Source: Breoghania sp963678585
GTDB taxonomy: Bacteria > Pseudomonadota > Alphaproteobacteria > Rhizobiales > Stappiaceae
Length of the DNA stretch: 64,000 nucleotides
Assembly (NCBI GenBank): GCA_963678585.2
Contig: CAXXGA010000003.1
Coordinates: 248,001-312,000, forward strand
Direction: 5' to 3'
Shown here: one piece after another, positions 33,232 to 41,593 of the stretch
Position numbering within the stretch: position 1 is the first letter of the stretch
Layout: every line of letters begins with the position of its first letter
Notes under the pieces: model-generated
Told to the model about the DNA's origin: nothing
What the model saw: the letters and a program-made list of their open reading frames with translations, nothing else
Database searches by the model: none
Program-made: the position numbers and the translations under genes

Positions 33232-35196
33232 ATGGTCCGCGTTCTTTCCTTCTTCGCCATCGTCTTCGTGATCGCACTGGGCTTTGCCTGGATGGCCGAC
33301 CGCCCCGGCGATGTCATCATCGACTGGCAGGGCTATCGCATCGAGATGGGCCTGATGACCATGCTGATCGGTCTCAGCATGTTCGTGGTCGCACTCGGGA
33401 TCGTTTGGTCGATCCTGCGATCCATCCTGCGCACCCCGGGGGCGCTGTCGCGCTTCTTCACCCGTCGCCGTCGCGACCGGGGCTATTCGGCCCTCTCTCA
33501 CGGTCTGATCGCACTGGGGGCGGGCGATGCGCGCGCCGCCGGCAAGCACGGCAACGAGGCGAGCAAGCTGCTGCGCAATGAACCCGCAGCCCGGTTGCTG
33601 CTCGCTCAGTCGGCGCAGATGTCAGGCCGTCGCGAGGAGGCCCAGGGTCACTTCGAGGCCATGCTGGAAGACGACGAGACCCGGCTTCTCGGCCTGCACG
33701 GTCTGTTTGTCGAAGCCGAACGCCAGAAGGAGCCGCTTGCCGCGCGCCATTATGCGGAGGAAGCCCATAAGCTTTCGCCGGGCCTTGGCTGGGCCGGCAA
33801 GGCGGTGCTGGCCTATCAGGCGGCCGCCCATGACTGGGAACAGGCCATCGTCACGCTTGAGCGCAACGCCCACGCCAAGCTTATCGACAAGCCGACGCTG
33901 CGCCGCCAGAAGGCGGTGCTACTGACCGCGCGCGCCATGGAACTGGAAGACCACGAGCCGGATCGCGCGCGTCAGCTTGCGCTTGAGGCACACGGTCTGG
34001 CGACGGACCTGGTTCCGGCGGCGGTCATTGCGGGCCGTCTGCTCACGCGCCGCGGCGATGTGCGCAAGGCAACCAAGGTGCTGCAGGCGACCTGGAAGAA
34101 GTTCCCGCATCCCGATATCGCGGAAGCCTTTGCCCATGTGCGTCCGGGCGACAGCGCGCGCGACCGGCTGAAGCGCGTCAACGCGCTCAACGATCTGCGC
34201 GGGCATCACGTGGAAGGTTCGCTCGCCATTGCGCGTGCCGCCATTCAGGCGCGCGACTGGAAGCAGGCGCGCGACCAGCTTCGCCCGCTGCTGCGCACCC
34301 AGCCGACCCAGCGCGTTTTCCTGCTGATGGCCGATCTGGAAGAAGGCGAGCATGGCGACCGCGGTCGCGTCCGCGAGTGGCTGTCGCGCGCCGTTCGCGC
34401 GCCGCGCGATCCGGCATGGACTGCCGACGGTATCGTTGCCGATGCCTGGGCCCCGGTCTCGCCGATCACGGGCAAGCTCGATGCGTTTGAATGGAAAGCC
34501 CCGATGGAGCGTCTGGGCGGACCGGAAGACGACGACAGCGCCGACCTGCTCGACATGCCGCTGGAGCGCCCGGTCGCCGAAGAGGCAAAGACTGTCGGCT
34601 CGCCCATGGAAACCCTGAAGGCTGCGAGCAAGCCGTCTCAGACCGCATCCGGCCCGATCGTTTCCTGTGCGCCGAGCACGGACATGGTTTCGCCGGGGGC
34701 TGCGGCGGCGGCGCCTGCCGCCAAGAAGCCCGAGGAAAAGAAGCCCGCCGAGGCGGTCGTCGAAGCGGAACCGGCGCAAAAGATCGTCGAGGTTGCGGCG
34801 GCTGTTGCCGAGACCAAGGAAGCGCTCAAGGCGGAGGCTCAGAAGGGCGAAGCCGAGGCGTCTGAAGTGGCGACGGATGAGGGGAAAAAGGCTGAGGAAA
34901 CCAAGGCCCCGGCTGAACCCCAGACCCCGGCCGACCGGGTGAAGGCGAAGGTCGCCCAGCGTCTCGCCGCGGGCAAGACCGCACCGTCTGACGGGTCGGA
35001 AAAGCCTGCCGAGGCCAAGGCGGAGGCTCCCGCCGGCGACAAGGACAAGGCTGAAGCCAAGGACGAAGATGCGGCCCGCAGCGTGAAGGGCGACGATCTG
35101 GAGACTGTCGGCGACGTCAAGCTGCCGCGTCCGCCGGACGATCCGGGCGTCGACGGCGATGACGACATTCCGCGTCGCGCCCGCAAGTTCTTCTGA
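33232..35196 (+). CDS. hemY: HemY N-terminal-domain tetratricopeptide membrane protein
   Basis: A 654-residue protein with two N-terminal transmembrane helices (residues about 3-20 and 40-62) around the HemY_N signature WMADRPGDVIIDWQGYRIEM. TPR-like repeats follow to about residue 380. The last 220 residues are Lys/Glu/Ala/Pro-rich low complexity. This is the HemY of enterobacterial hemX-hemY operons, not the Bacillus HemY protoporphyrinogen oxidase. The role in haem synthesis is genetic association only. It is co-transcribed with the Mic60-like gene. In related genomes hemC and hemD precede the pair; here they are 17 kb away. Confidence 0.88.
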   Translation: MVRVLSFFAIVFVIALGFAWMADRPGDVIIDWQGYRIEMGLMTMLIGLSMFVVALGIVWSILRSILRTPGALSRFFTRRRRDRGYSALSHGLIALGAGDARAAGKHGNEASKLLRNEPAARLLLAQSAQMSGRREEAQGHFEAMLEDDETRLLGLHGLFVEAERQKEPLAARHYAEEAHKLSPGLGWAGKAVLAYQAAAHDWEQAIVTLERNAHAKLIDKPTLRRQKAVLLTARAMELEDHEPDRARQLALEAHGLATDLVPAAVIAGRLLTRRGDVRKATKVLQATWKKFPHPDIAEAFAHVRPGDSARDRLKRVNALNDLRGHHVEGSLAIARAAIQARDWKQARDQLRPLLRTQPTQRVFLLMADLEEGEHGDRGRVREWLSRAVRAPRDPAWTADGIVADAWAPVSPITGKLDAFEWKAPMERLGGPEDDDSADLLDMPLERPVAEEAKTVGSPMETLKAASKPSQTASGPIVSCAPSTDMVSPGAAAAAPAAKKPEEKKPAEAVVEAEPAQKIVEVAAAVAETKEALKAEAQKGEAEASEVATDEGKKAEETKAPAEPQTPADRVKAKVAQRLAAGKTAPSDGSEKPAEAKAEAPAGDKDKAEAKDEDAARSVKGDDLETVGDVKLPRPPDDPGVDGDDDIPRRARKFF

Positions 35197-35269
35197 CGAA
35201 CCGGCCGGTTCGCGGCCTGCCGAAAGACATTGGCGGGCCATGAGAAAGCAGTGAATAACGGGGGCCGCG

Positions 35270-35284
35270 GCCGCAAGCTGCGGC
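35270..35284 (+). terminator. Short hairpin downstream of hemY
   Basis: GCCGCA (35270-35275) pairs with TGCGGC (35279-35284) around an AGC loop, followed by TCCTTGTC. It may be a weak terminator of the Mic60-hemY transcript. Confidence 0.35.
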
Positions 35285-35322
35285 TCCTTGTCGACAAGAG
35301 GCAGGAAACAGACGTTTCGCCC

Positions 35323-35350
35323 CTTGCATCGCTTCGGCGAAGCGTATATC
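35323..35350 (+). promoter_or_regulatory. Possible tRNA-Thr promoter
   Basis: CTTGCAT (35323-35329) resembles an alphaproteobacterial -35 element and TATATC (35345-35350) a -10 element. The spacing of 15-16 bases is a little short. The tRNA begins 30 bases after the -10. Confidence 0.4.
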
Positions 35351-35379
35351 AAGCGCTCACTTCGGGCCTGAGCCTGAGC

Positions 35380-35455
35380 GCCGCTTTAGCTCAGTTGGTA
35401 GAGCACATCATTCGTAATGATGGGGTCACGTGTTCGAGTCACGTAAGCGGCACCA
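35380..35455 (+). tRNA. tRNA-Thr (anticodon CGT)
   Basis: A 76-base cloverleaf with an encoded CCA. The acceptor stem is GCCGCTT (35380-35386) against AAGCGGC (35445-35451), with discriminator A. The D arm is GCTC/GAGC, the anticodon stem CATCA/TGATG around TTCGTAA with anticodon CGT at 35413-35415, and the T arm ACGTG/CACGT around TTCGAGT. It reads ACG codons. The sox-related genes begin just downstream, but I found no repeat of the tRNA 3' end further along. Confidence 0.97.
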
Positions 35456-35570
35456 CTCCTTTTTTCCGTAAAATCCATTCTTCCCTCCGCACGATCCGCG
35501 ATTGATCGCCGCGCCGTTGCGCGGCCGCGGGCGCATGCGTGGCGGGGGATGGGCGAATCACGTCTGTCTG

Positions 35571-36665
35571 TTACGGGGCGGCTCCCGCTTCGGCTGCCGT
35601 CGGCACGGGTTTGCGGGCCCGCGCGCCGTCGATCAGGTGATGGGTCACCCCGGCCGACAGCCAGATGGCGGAAAGCGTCACCCATGCGGTGAGGGCGAAG
35701 ACCGATGCGCCGGTGATGCCTGCGCCGACCGCGCAGCCGCCCGCCAACATGCCGCCGAAACCCATCAGGGCAGCGCCTGCCAGATAACGCCTCATCGACG
35801 GCCCGTCATGGAAGCCGACAAGCTGCCATTCGCGCGCCAGAAGTGCGGCAATTGCCGAGCCGAGGAAAACGCCCGGCACCAGTCCCACGTCGAAATCGAG
35901 AACCCCGCCGGGCGGCGACAGGATCAGCATCAGCGTGTCGGCGGAAGGTCCGGTGAAGGTCACGCCTTCCACCTGAACCGGATCGAAGGCCTGGGTGGCC
36001 ATGCTTGCGGTGAACCACCATGCAAGCGGAATGGCGAGGCCGGTCACGATGGCGGCAAAAGCCCGCCAGGGCGAAAGGTTTGCACGCCATGTGAAGAAGA
36101 TGCCTGCCGCGATCCATGCGAGCGCGAAGGCGATGGCCCATTCCACGGACGCGCCGGAAAAGCCGAGAAGATCGTTGCCGCCGATCTCGTTGGAGGTGAA
36201 ACCCGCGGCCAGATATTCGCGCACAGGCCTGAGGATACCGCGCAGGCTCGCCTGAGCCACCACCGCGAAGACGAGGCCGGAGAGCAGGGCGCGCAGGTTG
36301 CCGGTGGCCGACAGCACCAGCAGGCGGCTGGCGCAGCCGCGTGAGAGCACCATGCCGGTTCCGAACATGAGCCCGCCGAGGGCCGCGCCCGACAGACTCT
36401 GCGGGGAAGCGATCTGGCGGGCCTCGGAAAGCTGGGCGAGATCCAGAAGGGCCAGCAGCTGGGTGCCGGACAGGGCCGCGCCGAAGGCGAGAAGCCAGAT
36501 GGCCAGCTGTGCGCCCGGCGCACCGGCGACGAACTCGATTGCCGCGGCGCGCAGGCAGAAGCGGCTCTGTTGCGCGAATGCGCCGAAGGTCAGGCCGATC
36601 AGCAATCCGCCAAGAGCGAGGATCGCGGGCTCGCCATACAGGTCGAGCAGATAGGACAGATCCAT
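35571..36665 (-). CDS. YeeE/YedE-family sulfur permease (SoxT-like, copy 1)
   Basis: A 364-residue polytopic protein with about nine helices and the cysteine-containing motifs of the YeeE/YedE (TsuA) family: FAQQSRFCLRAAA, VLSRGCASRLL and MLAGGCAVGAGITG. TsuA transports thiosulfate by relay between these cysteines; SoxT proteins of sulfur oxidisers belong to the same family. The gene diverges from the MBL-fold gene with 134 bases between them, and a SoxR-like palindrome lies in that gap. Likely role: uptake or sensing of thiosulfate-derived sulfur. It is distinct in sequence from copy 2 (37770-38867). Confidence 0.85.
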   Translation of the reverse strand: MDLSYLLDLYGEPAILALGGLLIGLTFGAFAQQSRFCLRAAAIEFVAGAPGAQLAIWLLAFGAALSGTQLLALLDLAQLSEARQIASPQSLSGAALGGLMFGTGMVLSRGCASRLLVLSATGNLRALLSGLVFAVVAQASLRGILRPVREYLAAGFTSNEIGGNDLLGFSGASVEWAIAFALAWIAAGIFFTWRANLSPWRAFAAIVTGLAIPLAWWFTASMATQAFDPVQVEGVTFTGPSADTLMLILSPPGGVLDFDVGLVPGVFLGSAIAALLAREWQLVGFHDGPSMRRYLAGAALMGFGGMLAGGCAVGAGITGASVFALTAWVTLSAIWLSAGVTHHLIDGARARKPVPTAAEAGAAP

Positions 36666-36766
36666 GGGGCGAAGTCCGTCTGGTGTTCAGCTACAATATC
36701 TGACGTAACGAAAGATTTCTCGATCCTGCCCGCATTGACGCGGGTCAAGACGCCACTTTATAAATT

Positions 36767-36787
36767 CAAAAAATAATATGTTTTTTG
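36767..36787. promoter_or_regulatory. Perfect inverted repeat before the MBL-fold gene, candidate SoxR operator
   Basis: CAAAAAA (36767-36773) and TTTTTTG (36781-36787) flank TAATATG. It resembles the repeat before soxX at 41456-41474: both read CAAAAAAT, then A or C, ATAT, G or C, TTTT. It lies 13 bases before ATG 36800, touching the ribosome-binding site. Confidence 0.5.
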
Positions 36788-36799
36788 GGAGGAAACGTC

Positions 36800-37738
36800 A
36801 TGACGCTGAAAATCCCGATGCTGAACCGGCGCGATTTTCTGGCCGGTGCGGGGGCCGTCGGTGCCCTTGCGCTCGCCGGATCGTTGCCGAACCGCCTGCA
36901 TGCTCAGACGCTCGCGCTGGGCGATGCGTCGCTCAAGGTCGTCAGCGACGGCAACCTCGTGCTGCCGATGAATTTCCTCCTGGTGGGCCGCGAGCCAGCC
37001 GAAATCGAAGCCCTGCTCGGCCCGCACGGGTTGCCGCTCGATCAAAGCGAGCCGGATTGCAATGTAACCCTGCTTCAGGCCGGCGACCGGCTGGTGCTGT
37101 TCGATGCGGGTGCGGGTGCGAATTTCCAGCCCACGGCGGGGCGACTTCTGGAAAGCCTCGAAGCCGTGGACGTGGACCCGTCGGATATCACCGACGTGAT
37201 CTTCACCCATGCCCATCCCGATCATATCTGGGGCACGCTCGACGATTTCGACGATCCGCTCTTCTCCGAGGCGCGGCACTGGATTTCGCAGGCCGAATGG
37301 GATTTCTGGCGCGCCGACGACACGCTGGCCAAGATGCCGGAGGAGCGGAAATCCTTCGTGGTCGGCGCTCAGAATCGGTTCGACGCCATCGAGGAGCAGA
37401 TCACTTTCTTCAAGCCGGGCGACGAGCCGGTAGCGGGCATCGAGGTCGTGGATACGGCCGGTCATACGCCGGGCCACGTCTCCTTCATGTTGCACGGCGG
37501 GGCCGATCCGCTGCTGATCACCGGCGATGCGATCACCCATCCGGTGATTTCATTCGAAAAGCCCGGTTGGGAAATCGGATCGGATCAGGACCGGGCGCAA
37601 GGGGCCGCCACGCGGGCGGCGCTGATGGACCGGCTGGCAGGAGACAAGGTCTCGATCGTCGGCTTCCATCTGCCCTATCCGGGCATCGGCACGGTTGAAA
37701 GGGCAGGTTCGGCATACCGCTACGCGCCGACGGCTTGA
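36800..37738 (+). CDS. Tat-exported MBL-fold metallohydrolase
   Basis: A 312-residue protein with a Tat signal peptide (LNRRDFLAGAGAVGALALAG, twin Arg at 10-11) and the metallo-beta-lactamase-fold motif HAHPDH (H137, H139, D141, H142), plus AGHTPGHVSF and a downstream ITGDAITHP with a metal aspartate. It should be a zinc or iron enzyme in the periplasm. SoxH of Paracoccus is a periplasmic MBL-fold protein encoded with sox genes, so a SoxH-like thiol or persulfide hydrolase is a reasonable guess. GGGAGG lies before ATG 36800. It converges with soxT (copy 2). Confidence 0.85.
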   Translation: MTLKIPMLNRRDFLAGAGAVGALALAGSLPNRLHAQTLALGDASLKVVSDGNLVLPMNFLLVGREPAEIEALLGPHGLPLDQSEPDCNVTLLQAGDRLVLFDAGAGANFQPTAGRLLESLEAVDVDPSDITDVIFTHAHPDHIWGTLDDFDDPLFSEARHWISQAEWDFWRADDTLAKMPEERKSFVVGAQNRFDAIEEQITFFKPGDEPVAGIEVVDTAGHTPGHVSFMLHGGADPLLITGDAITHPVISFEKPGWEIGSDQDRAQGAATRAALMDRLAGDKVSIVGFHLPYPGIGTVERAGSAYRYAPTA

Positions 37739-37769
37739 ACGGGGAACTGAGAAGACGCGGCGGCGCGCT

Positions 37770-38867
37770 CTAGCGGGCGGGCCTGCCGTGGCCGAAGCCG
37801 GGCACAAGGGTGCGGATCGAGCCTTCGATCAGCCATGCAAGGCCGATGCGTGCGCCGAACGCGATGGAGAGGAAAACGACGGGGGCCGAGATCGCCAGCG
37901 TGGAGACCGCCGTGATGCCCTGTCCCACCGTGCAGCCCATGGCGAAGACGCCGCCGACGCCCATCAGGGACGCGCCCAGGAAGTGACGCCCGAGTTCGCG
38001 GGCGTCGTCACACGCCTCCCAGCGTCCGTCCTTCTTGCGCCACGCGCCAAGCGCAGCTCCCGCGAAGGTGCCGACAATCAACCCGATGCCGTAATCGGGA
38101 AGCGTTCCGGTGTAGGTGATGAGCTGAAGGATCGTGTCGCCGACGGGCACCACGAAGGAGGCGGCTTCGATCTGCACGGGCTCGAATGCGTTTCGCGCCG
38201 CCCATGTGGTTGCGACCCATCCGAAGGAGATGCAGAGGCCGATCAGGGTTCCGGAGGCGATGAATGCGCCCTCGCGGCGGAAACTGCGGTCGGAAAAGAT
38301 CCAGCCAAGCAGGGCAAGGCTTGCAAGGACGGGCACGACGAGACTCAGGTCGGCGCCAGTGAGGTGGGAGAAAAGGCTCGTCAGCGACTGGTCTCCGGCA
38401 GCGGAGAAATCGAGCGCCAGATCGTCGACCAGCAGAATGCGCAAGGGCGCGAGCAATCCGCGCTGGGCGGCGAGCGCCGTCAGGCCCAGCACGATCAGCA
38501 CGACCGCGGCGCGCAGGCTGCCGCCCCCCAGCCGCACGATCGCGCCGAAGCCGCAGGTGCCGACAAGCGCCATGCCGAGGCCGAACATGACCCCGCCGAG
38601 GATCGCGCCCGTCAGGCCGAAATCGAGGTGCAGATAGAAGCTGAGGGACAGATCCGCAAACCCGAAGGCGGCGGCTGTCTGGCTGGCGATCAGGGCGACG
38701 GCGGCGGCGAGCACCCACGTGCGCAGACCGCGTGAATCGCCCGCATACCAGTGCCGCTCGAGAGCGGACAGCGTGCAGAAGCGATTGATGCGCGCGACAT
38801 ATCCCAGAACCGTGCCTGCCGCCAGTCCCATAAGGGGCAGCAGGACCGAAGGGTCCGGTGCGTTCAT
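37770..38867 (-). CDS. soxT: SoxT, YeeE/YedE-family sulfur permease (copy 2)
   Basis: A 365-residue membrane protein with about nine helices and the family cysteine motifs RINRFCTLSALER, LVGTCGFGAIVRLGGGS and VFAMGCTVGQGITAVS. GGAGGAG overlaps an upstream ATG (38873), so the ATG at 38867, eight bases downstream, fits better. The order soxS-soxR-soxT on one strand opposite soxVW matches known soxSRT arrangements. Role by family: import of thiosulfate or related sulfur, or signal transduction to SoxR. Confidence 0.88.
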   Translation of the reverse strand: MNAPDPSVLLPLMGLAAGTVLGYVARINRFCTLSALERHWYAGDSRGLRTWVLAAAVALIASQTAAAFGFADLSLSFYLHLDFGLTGAILGGVMFGLGMALVGTCGFGAIVRLGGGSLRAAVVLIVLGLTALAAQRGLLAPLRILLVDDLALDFSAAGDQSLTSLFSHLTGADLSLVVPVLASLALLGWIFSDRSFRREGAFIASGTLIGLCISFGWVATTWAARNAFEPVQIEAASFVVPVGDTILQLITYTGTLPDYGIGLIVGTFAGAALGAWRKKDGRWEACDDARELGRHFLGASLMGVGGVFAMGCTVGQGITAVSTLAISAPVVFLSIAFGARIGLAWLIEGSIRTLVPGFGHGRPAR

Positions 38868-39000
38868 GGTCATCTCCTCCAGGGCCCGCTCTTTGGCGAT
38901 GTCCCAATCAGTTCCGTTCGAGCATGACGCTGGGGAAGGGCGGATTCAAGGCAAAACCGCTGCAGGGCAGATGCGGCCGCGACGGCGCTGCCCGCTCGCC

Positions 39001-39354
39001 TCAGATCTGCGGCTTGCGCACGGGCGCGCAGAACATGGAATAGAGGTTCTCGACGATGCCGCGGACCTCGTCGTCAACGAGCGAATAGAAGATCACGCGC
39101 CCCTCGCGACGGGGATTGACGAGCCCTTCCATGCGCAGCCTGGCCAGTTGCTGGGAAACGGCGGCTTGCGGCATGGTGAGAATGTCTTCCAGTTCGGAGA
39201 CCGATTTCTCGCCCTCCGACAGGATGCAGAGGATCAGCAGGCGCGTCTCGTGCGACAGCGCCTTCAGAAGGTCGCTGGCCTTGCGCGCCTGTTCCATCAG
39301 TTTGTCGCGTTCGACCGGGTCGGTCAGGGTGTCCAGTGCGGGCAGGTTGATCAT
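39001..39354 (-). CDS. soxR: SoxR, ArsR-family thiol-switch repressor
   Basis: A 117-residue winged-helix regulator. The DNA-recognition segment is MPQAAVSQQLARLRMEGLVN and the wing RREGRVIFYSL. Cysteines C43 (RLLILCILSEG) and C109 (YSMFCAPV) sit 66 residues apart, the arrangement known from SqrR and BigR, where persulfide bridges the pair and releases DNA. No metal-binding ArsR motif is seen. It probably represses the sox genes in the absence of reduced sulfur. It is located between soxS and soxT on the minus strand. Confidence 0.92.
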   Translation of the reverse strand: MINLPALDTLTDPVERDKLMEQARKASDLLKALSHETRLLILCILSEGEKSVSELEDILTMPQAAVSQQLARLRMEGLVNPRREGRVIFYSLVDDEVRGIVENLYSMFCAPVRKPQI

Positions 39355-39481
39355 CGTCGGACCATCTTGAGTACAAAATCCATCTGGACGAACAGCCCGG
39401 CTCCCTCCCGCGCCGGGTGTTCGTGGTGCTCATCTGCCCGTGCCGACTTGCGTCCGATCTCCGGGTTTTCATCTCGGGAGC

Positions 39482-39889
39482 CTAGTGCGCGGGGCGATCC
39501 CGCGCGGCTTCCAGCTTCTCCAGCATTTCATCCAGCATTGGCCAGAAGAAATGTTCACCCGGATAACCGCGAAGTCGGGCGATTTCCTGTCCGTCCTCTA
39601 CGAGAACAAATGTGGGCGTCAAACGTTCCGGCGCGACGGCCGAAAGATCGTCAGGCCAGGGTTGCGTGATATCGACCCTGCGCAGCGGCGCACGGCGGCC
39701 TTCCTCGGTCTTGCCGTAGGCGGGCGCGATCTCGGAACGGAACCGCTCGCACCACACGCAGCCGGGCTGCTCCATCATGACCAGCTCCGCAGCCGTTGCG
39801 GGCGAACCGAGCGTTGCCGCAATCGCCGATGCGAACACGCCAAAACCCGCGCCAATCCGCCGGTTTGAGAAATCTCGCCAACCGGGCAT
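39482..39889 (-). CDS. soxS: SoxS, periplasmic thioredoxin-like protein
   Basis: A 135-residue protein with a signal peptide (RRIGAGFGVFASAIAATLGS, then PATAA) and the redox motif C44-V-W-C47 (EQPGCVWCERF), a thioredoxin fold with a cis-proline loop (LTPTFVLV). In Paracoccus, SoxS keeps SoxYZ active by thiol-disulfide exchange. I use ATG 39889, which follows AGGGG by eight bases; ATG 39946 is an alternative. It diverges from soxV across a region with an AT-rich palindrome. Confidence 0.9.
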   Translation of the reverse strand: MPGWRDFSNRRIGAGFGVFASAIAATLGSPATAAELVMMEQPGCVWCERFRSEIAPAYGKTEEGRRAPLRRVDITQPWPDDLSAVAPERLTPTFVLVEDGQEIARLRGYPGEHFFWPMLDEMLEKLEAARDRPAH

Positions 39890-39915
39890 CAGGGAACCCC
39901 TACCTTTCACCAGTT

Positions 39916-39944
39916 GAAAAATATAGGAACTTCTGAATATTTTC
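39916..39944. promoter_or_regulatory. AT-rich inverted repeat between soxS and soxV, candidate SoxR operator
   Basis: GAAAAATAT (39916-39924) and ATATTTTC (39937-39944) form a dyad with a 12-base spacer and one extra A in the left arm. It is the only such element in the 131-base soxS-soxV divergent promoter region, where SoxR of other species binds. Confidence 0.55.
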
Positions 39945-40020
39945 ATCTGTCCAATTACAAAAAACCATGTCGCGACTTGTCATGGCAAGGAAAACGCGAC
40001 CGGATGGGGGGAAACACCGG

Positions 40021-40755
40021 ATGCTTGACGTGTCCTACAGCGCGGCGTTCCTGGCGGGGCTTCTGTCTTTCGTATCGCCCTGTGTGCTGCCGATCGTGCC
40101 GCCTTACCTGTGCTATCTGGCGGGCGTCAGCTTCGAGCAGCTTTCGGGTGAAAAGCCTGCGCCGGGCAGCGGGCGTCGTATCGTTCTGACGGCCGTGTTC
40201 TTCGTTCTGGGCTTTGCGACCGTCTTCGTGGCGCTGGGCGCGACGGCCAGTTTCATCGGTCAGACGGTGGCGCGCTATTTCGATGTCATGTCGATTGTCG
40301 CAGGCGCCATCATCGCGATCATGGGACTGCATTTTCTGGGCGTATTCCGCATCGGGCTGCTTTATCGGGAAGCGCGGGTGAATGTCGCGAACAAGCCGGC
40401 GGGGCTCATCGGCAGCTATGTGATGGGGCTGGCCTTCGCCTTCGGCTGGACGCCCTGCGTCGGGCCGGTTCTGGCGGCGATCCTGTTTTACGCAGGCTCC
40501 ACGGCGACGGCGGCCAAGGGGGCCATGCTGCTGGCGGTCTATGCGGCGGGCATCGGCGTGCCGTTCATTCTGGCGGCGGCTTTTGCCGGGCGGTTCCTAT
40601 CGTTTGCGGCCCGTTTCAAGAAGCACATGGGGACGGTGGAGAAGATCATGGGCGGATTGCTCGTGCTGACCGGCATCCTGTTCATGACGGGGCAGATGTC
40701 GGCCATCGCCCAGTGGCTCTTGCAGACATTTCCGGTCTTTTCGCAGGTCGGATAA
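40021..40755 (+). CDS. soxV: SoxV, CcdA-type membrane thiol transporter
   Basis: A 244-residue protein with six helices, of the CcdA/DsbD-beta family. The redox cysteines are C21 (SFVSPCVLPIVPPYLC) and the one in AFGWTPCVGPVLAAIL. It passes electrons from cytoplasmic thioredoxin to the periplasmic SoxW. The start at ATG 40021 follows GGGGGG; the upstream extension is unconserved. soxW follows after 44 bases. Confidence 0.93.
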   Translation: MLDVSYSAAFLAGLLSFVSPCVLPIVPPYLCYLAGVSFEQLSGEKPAPGSGRRIVLTAVFFVLGFATVFVALGATASFIGQTVARYFDVMSIVAGAIIAIMGLHFLGVFRIGLLYREARVNVANKPAGLIGSYVMGLAFAFGWTPCVGPVLAAILFYAGSTATAAKGAMLLAVYAAGIGVPFILAAAFAGRFLSFAARFKKHMGTVEKIMGGLLVLTGILFMTGQMSAIAQWLLQTFPVFSQVG

Positions 40756-40799
40756 GCGATTTTGCCCGCATGACGGGCGCATTGGAGGAGGAGAGGACG

Positions 40800-41399
40800 A
40801 TGTTCAGGACGATCTGTGCTGCAGCCCTCGGGCTGACGCTTCTTGCCGTTCCGGTGTCGGTTCCGGCGAATGCCGCCCAAATGGGAGATGACGGTCTCCA
40901 CAAGGAGGACTGGTTCTCCATCACCTTCAAGGATGTGGCGGAGGACATCGAGGCCGCGCGCGAGGAGGGCAAGCGGCTGGTTCTCGTTTTCGAACAGCGC
41001 GGCTGCATCTACTGCGCGAAAATGCATGAGACGCTGCTGTCGGACCCGGAAGTCGCCGATTACATCAAGGCGAATTTCAAGGTCGTTCAGTACAACATGT
41101 TCGGCGACGAGGAGGTGACGGATCTCGACGGCGAGGTGCTCACCGAAAAGACCGCAGCGCGCAAGTGGGGCTACGTCTTCACCCCGACGCTCGTTTTCAT
41201 GCCGGAAGAAGCCTCCGGCGACCTCAACGCGGGGCAGGCTGCGGTCGCCACCATGCCGGGCGCCTTCGGCAAGTGGACCTTCCTGAACATGTTCCGCTGG
41301 GTGCATGAAAAGGGCTACGAGGGTGAGGAGCATTTCCAGAAATATCACGCCCGAATCATCCAGGAATTGCGCGATGCAGGCCGTTTGAAAGGCGAATAA
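40800..41399 (+). CDS. soxW: SoxW, periplasmic thioredoxin
   Basis: A 199-residue thioredoxin-fold protein with a signal peptide (MFRTICAAALGLTLLAVPVS). The active site is C69-I-Y-C72 (EQRGCIYCAKMHETLL), with a cis-proline strand FTPTLVFMPEE. It takes electrons from SoxV and keeps Sox proteins reduced in the periplasm. GGAGGAGGAG precedes ATG 40800. Between soxW and soxX is a 194-base gap that contains a palindrome. Confidence 0.92.
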   Translation: MFRTICAAALGLTLLAVPVSVPANAAQMGDDGLHKEDWFSITFKDVAEDIEAAREEGKRLVLVFEQRGCIYCAKMHETLLSDPEVADYIKANFKVVQYNMFGDEEVTDLDGEVLTEKTAARKWGYVFTPTLVFMPEEASGDLNAGQAAVATMPGAFGKWTFLNMFRWVHEKGYEGEEHFQKYHARIIQELRDAGRLKGE

Positions 41400-41455
41400 T
41401 CACGTAATTACAAAGTCGTGGCCGGCGATCGAGAATCGCGGCTTCACAAAGCATG

Positions 41456-41474
41456 CAAAAAATCATATCTTTTG
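41456..41474. promoter_or_regulatory. Inverted repeat between soxW and soxX, candidate SoxR operator
   Basis: CAAAAAATCATATCTTTTG, with the flanks GCAT and ATGC extending the dyad (one extra base in the left arm). It lies 120 bases before soxX and is nearly identical to the repeat at 36767-36787. SoxR of Pseudaminobacter salicylatoxidans is known to bind in the soxW-soxX region. Confidence 0.55.
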
Positions 41475-41593
41475 ATGCGTCTAAACGTCGCACCGGCGTC
41501 GGCCGAGGCCGCAGCCGTGGGTTGGAGGACCTGCGCGACGTGGGAGGAATGCAGGCCGGGGGCTCCGGCCGAAGAGGGGAGGAAGCGGCGAAC

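Noticed and set aside
33232..35196. HemY as protoporphyrinogen oxidase
   Set aside because: There is no FAD motif; the protein is a membrane-anchored TPR protein of the enterobacterial HemY type.
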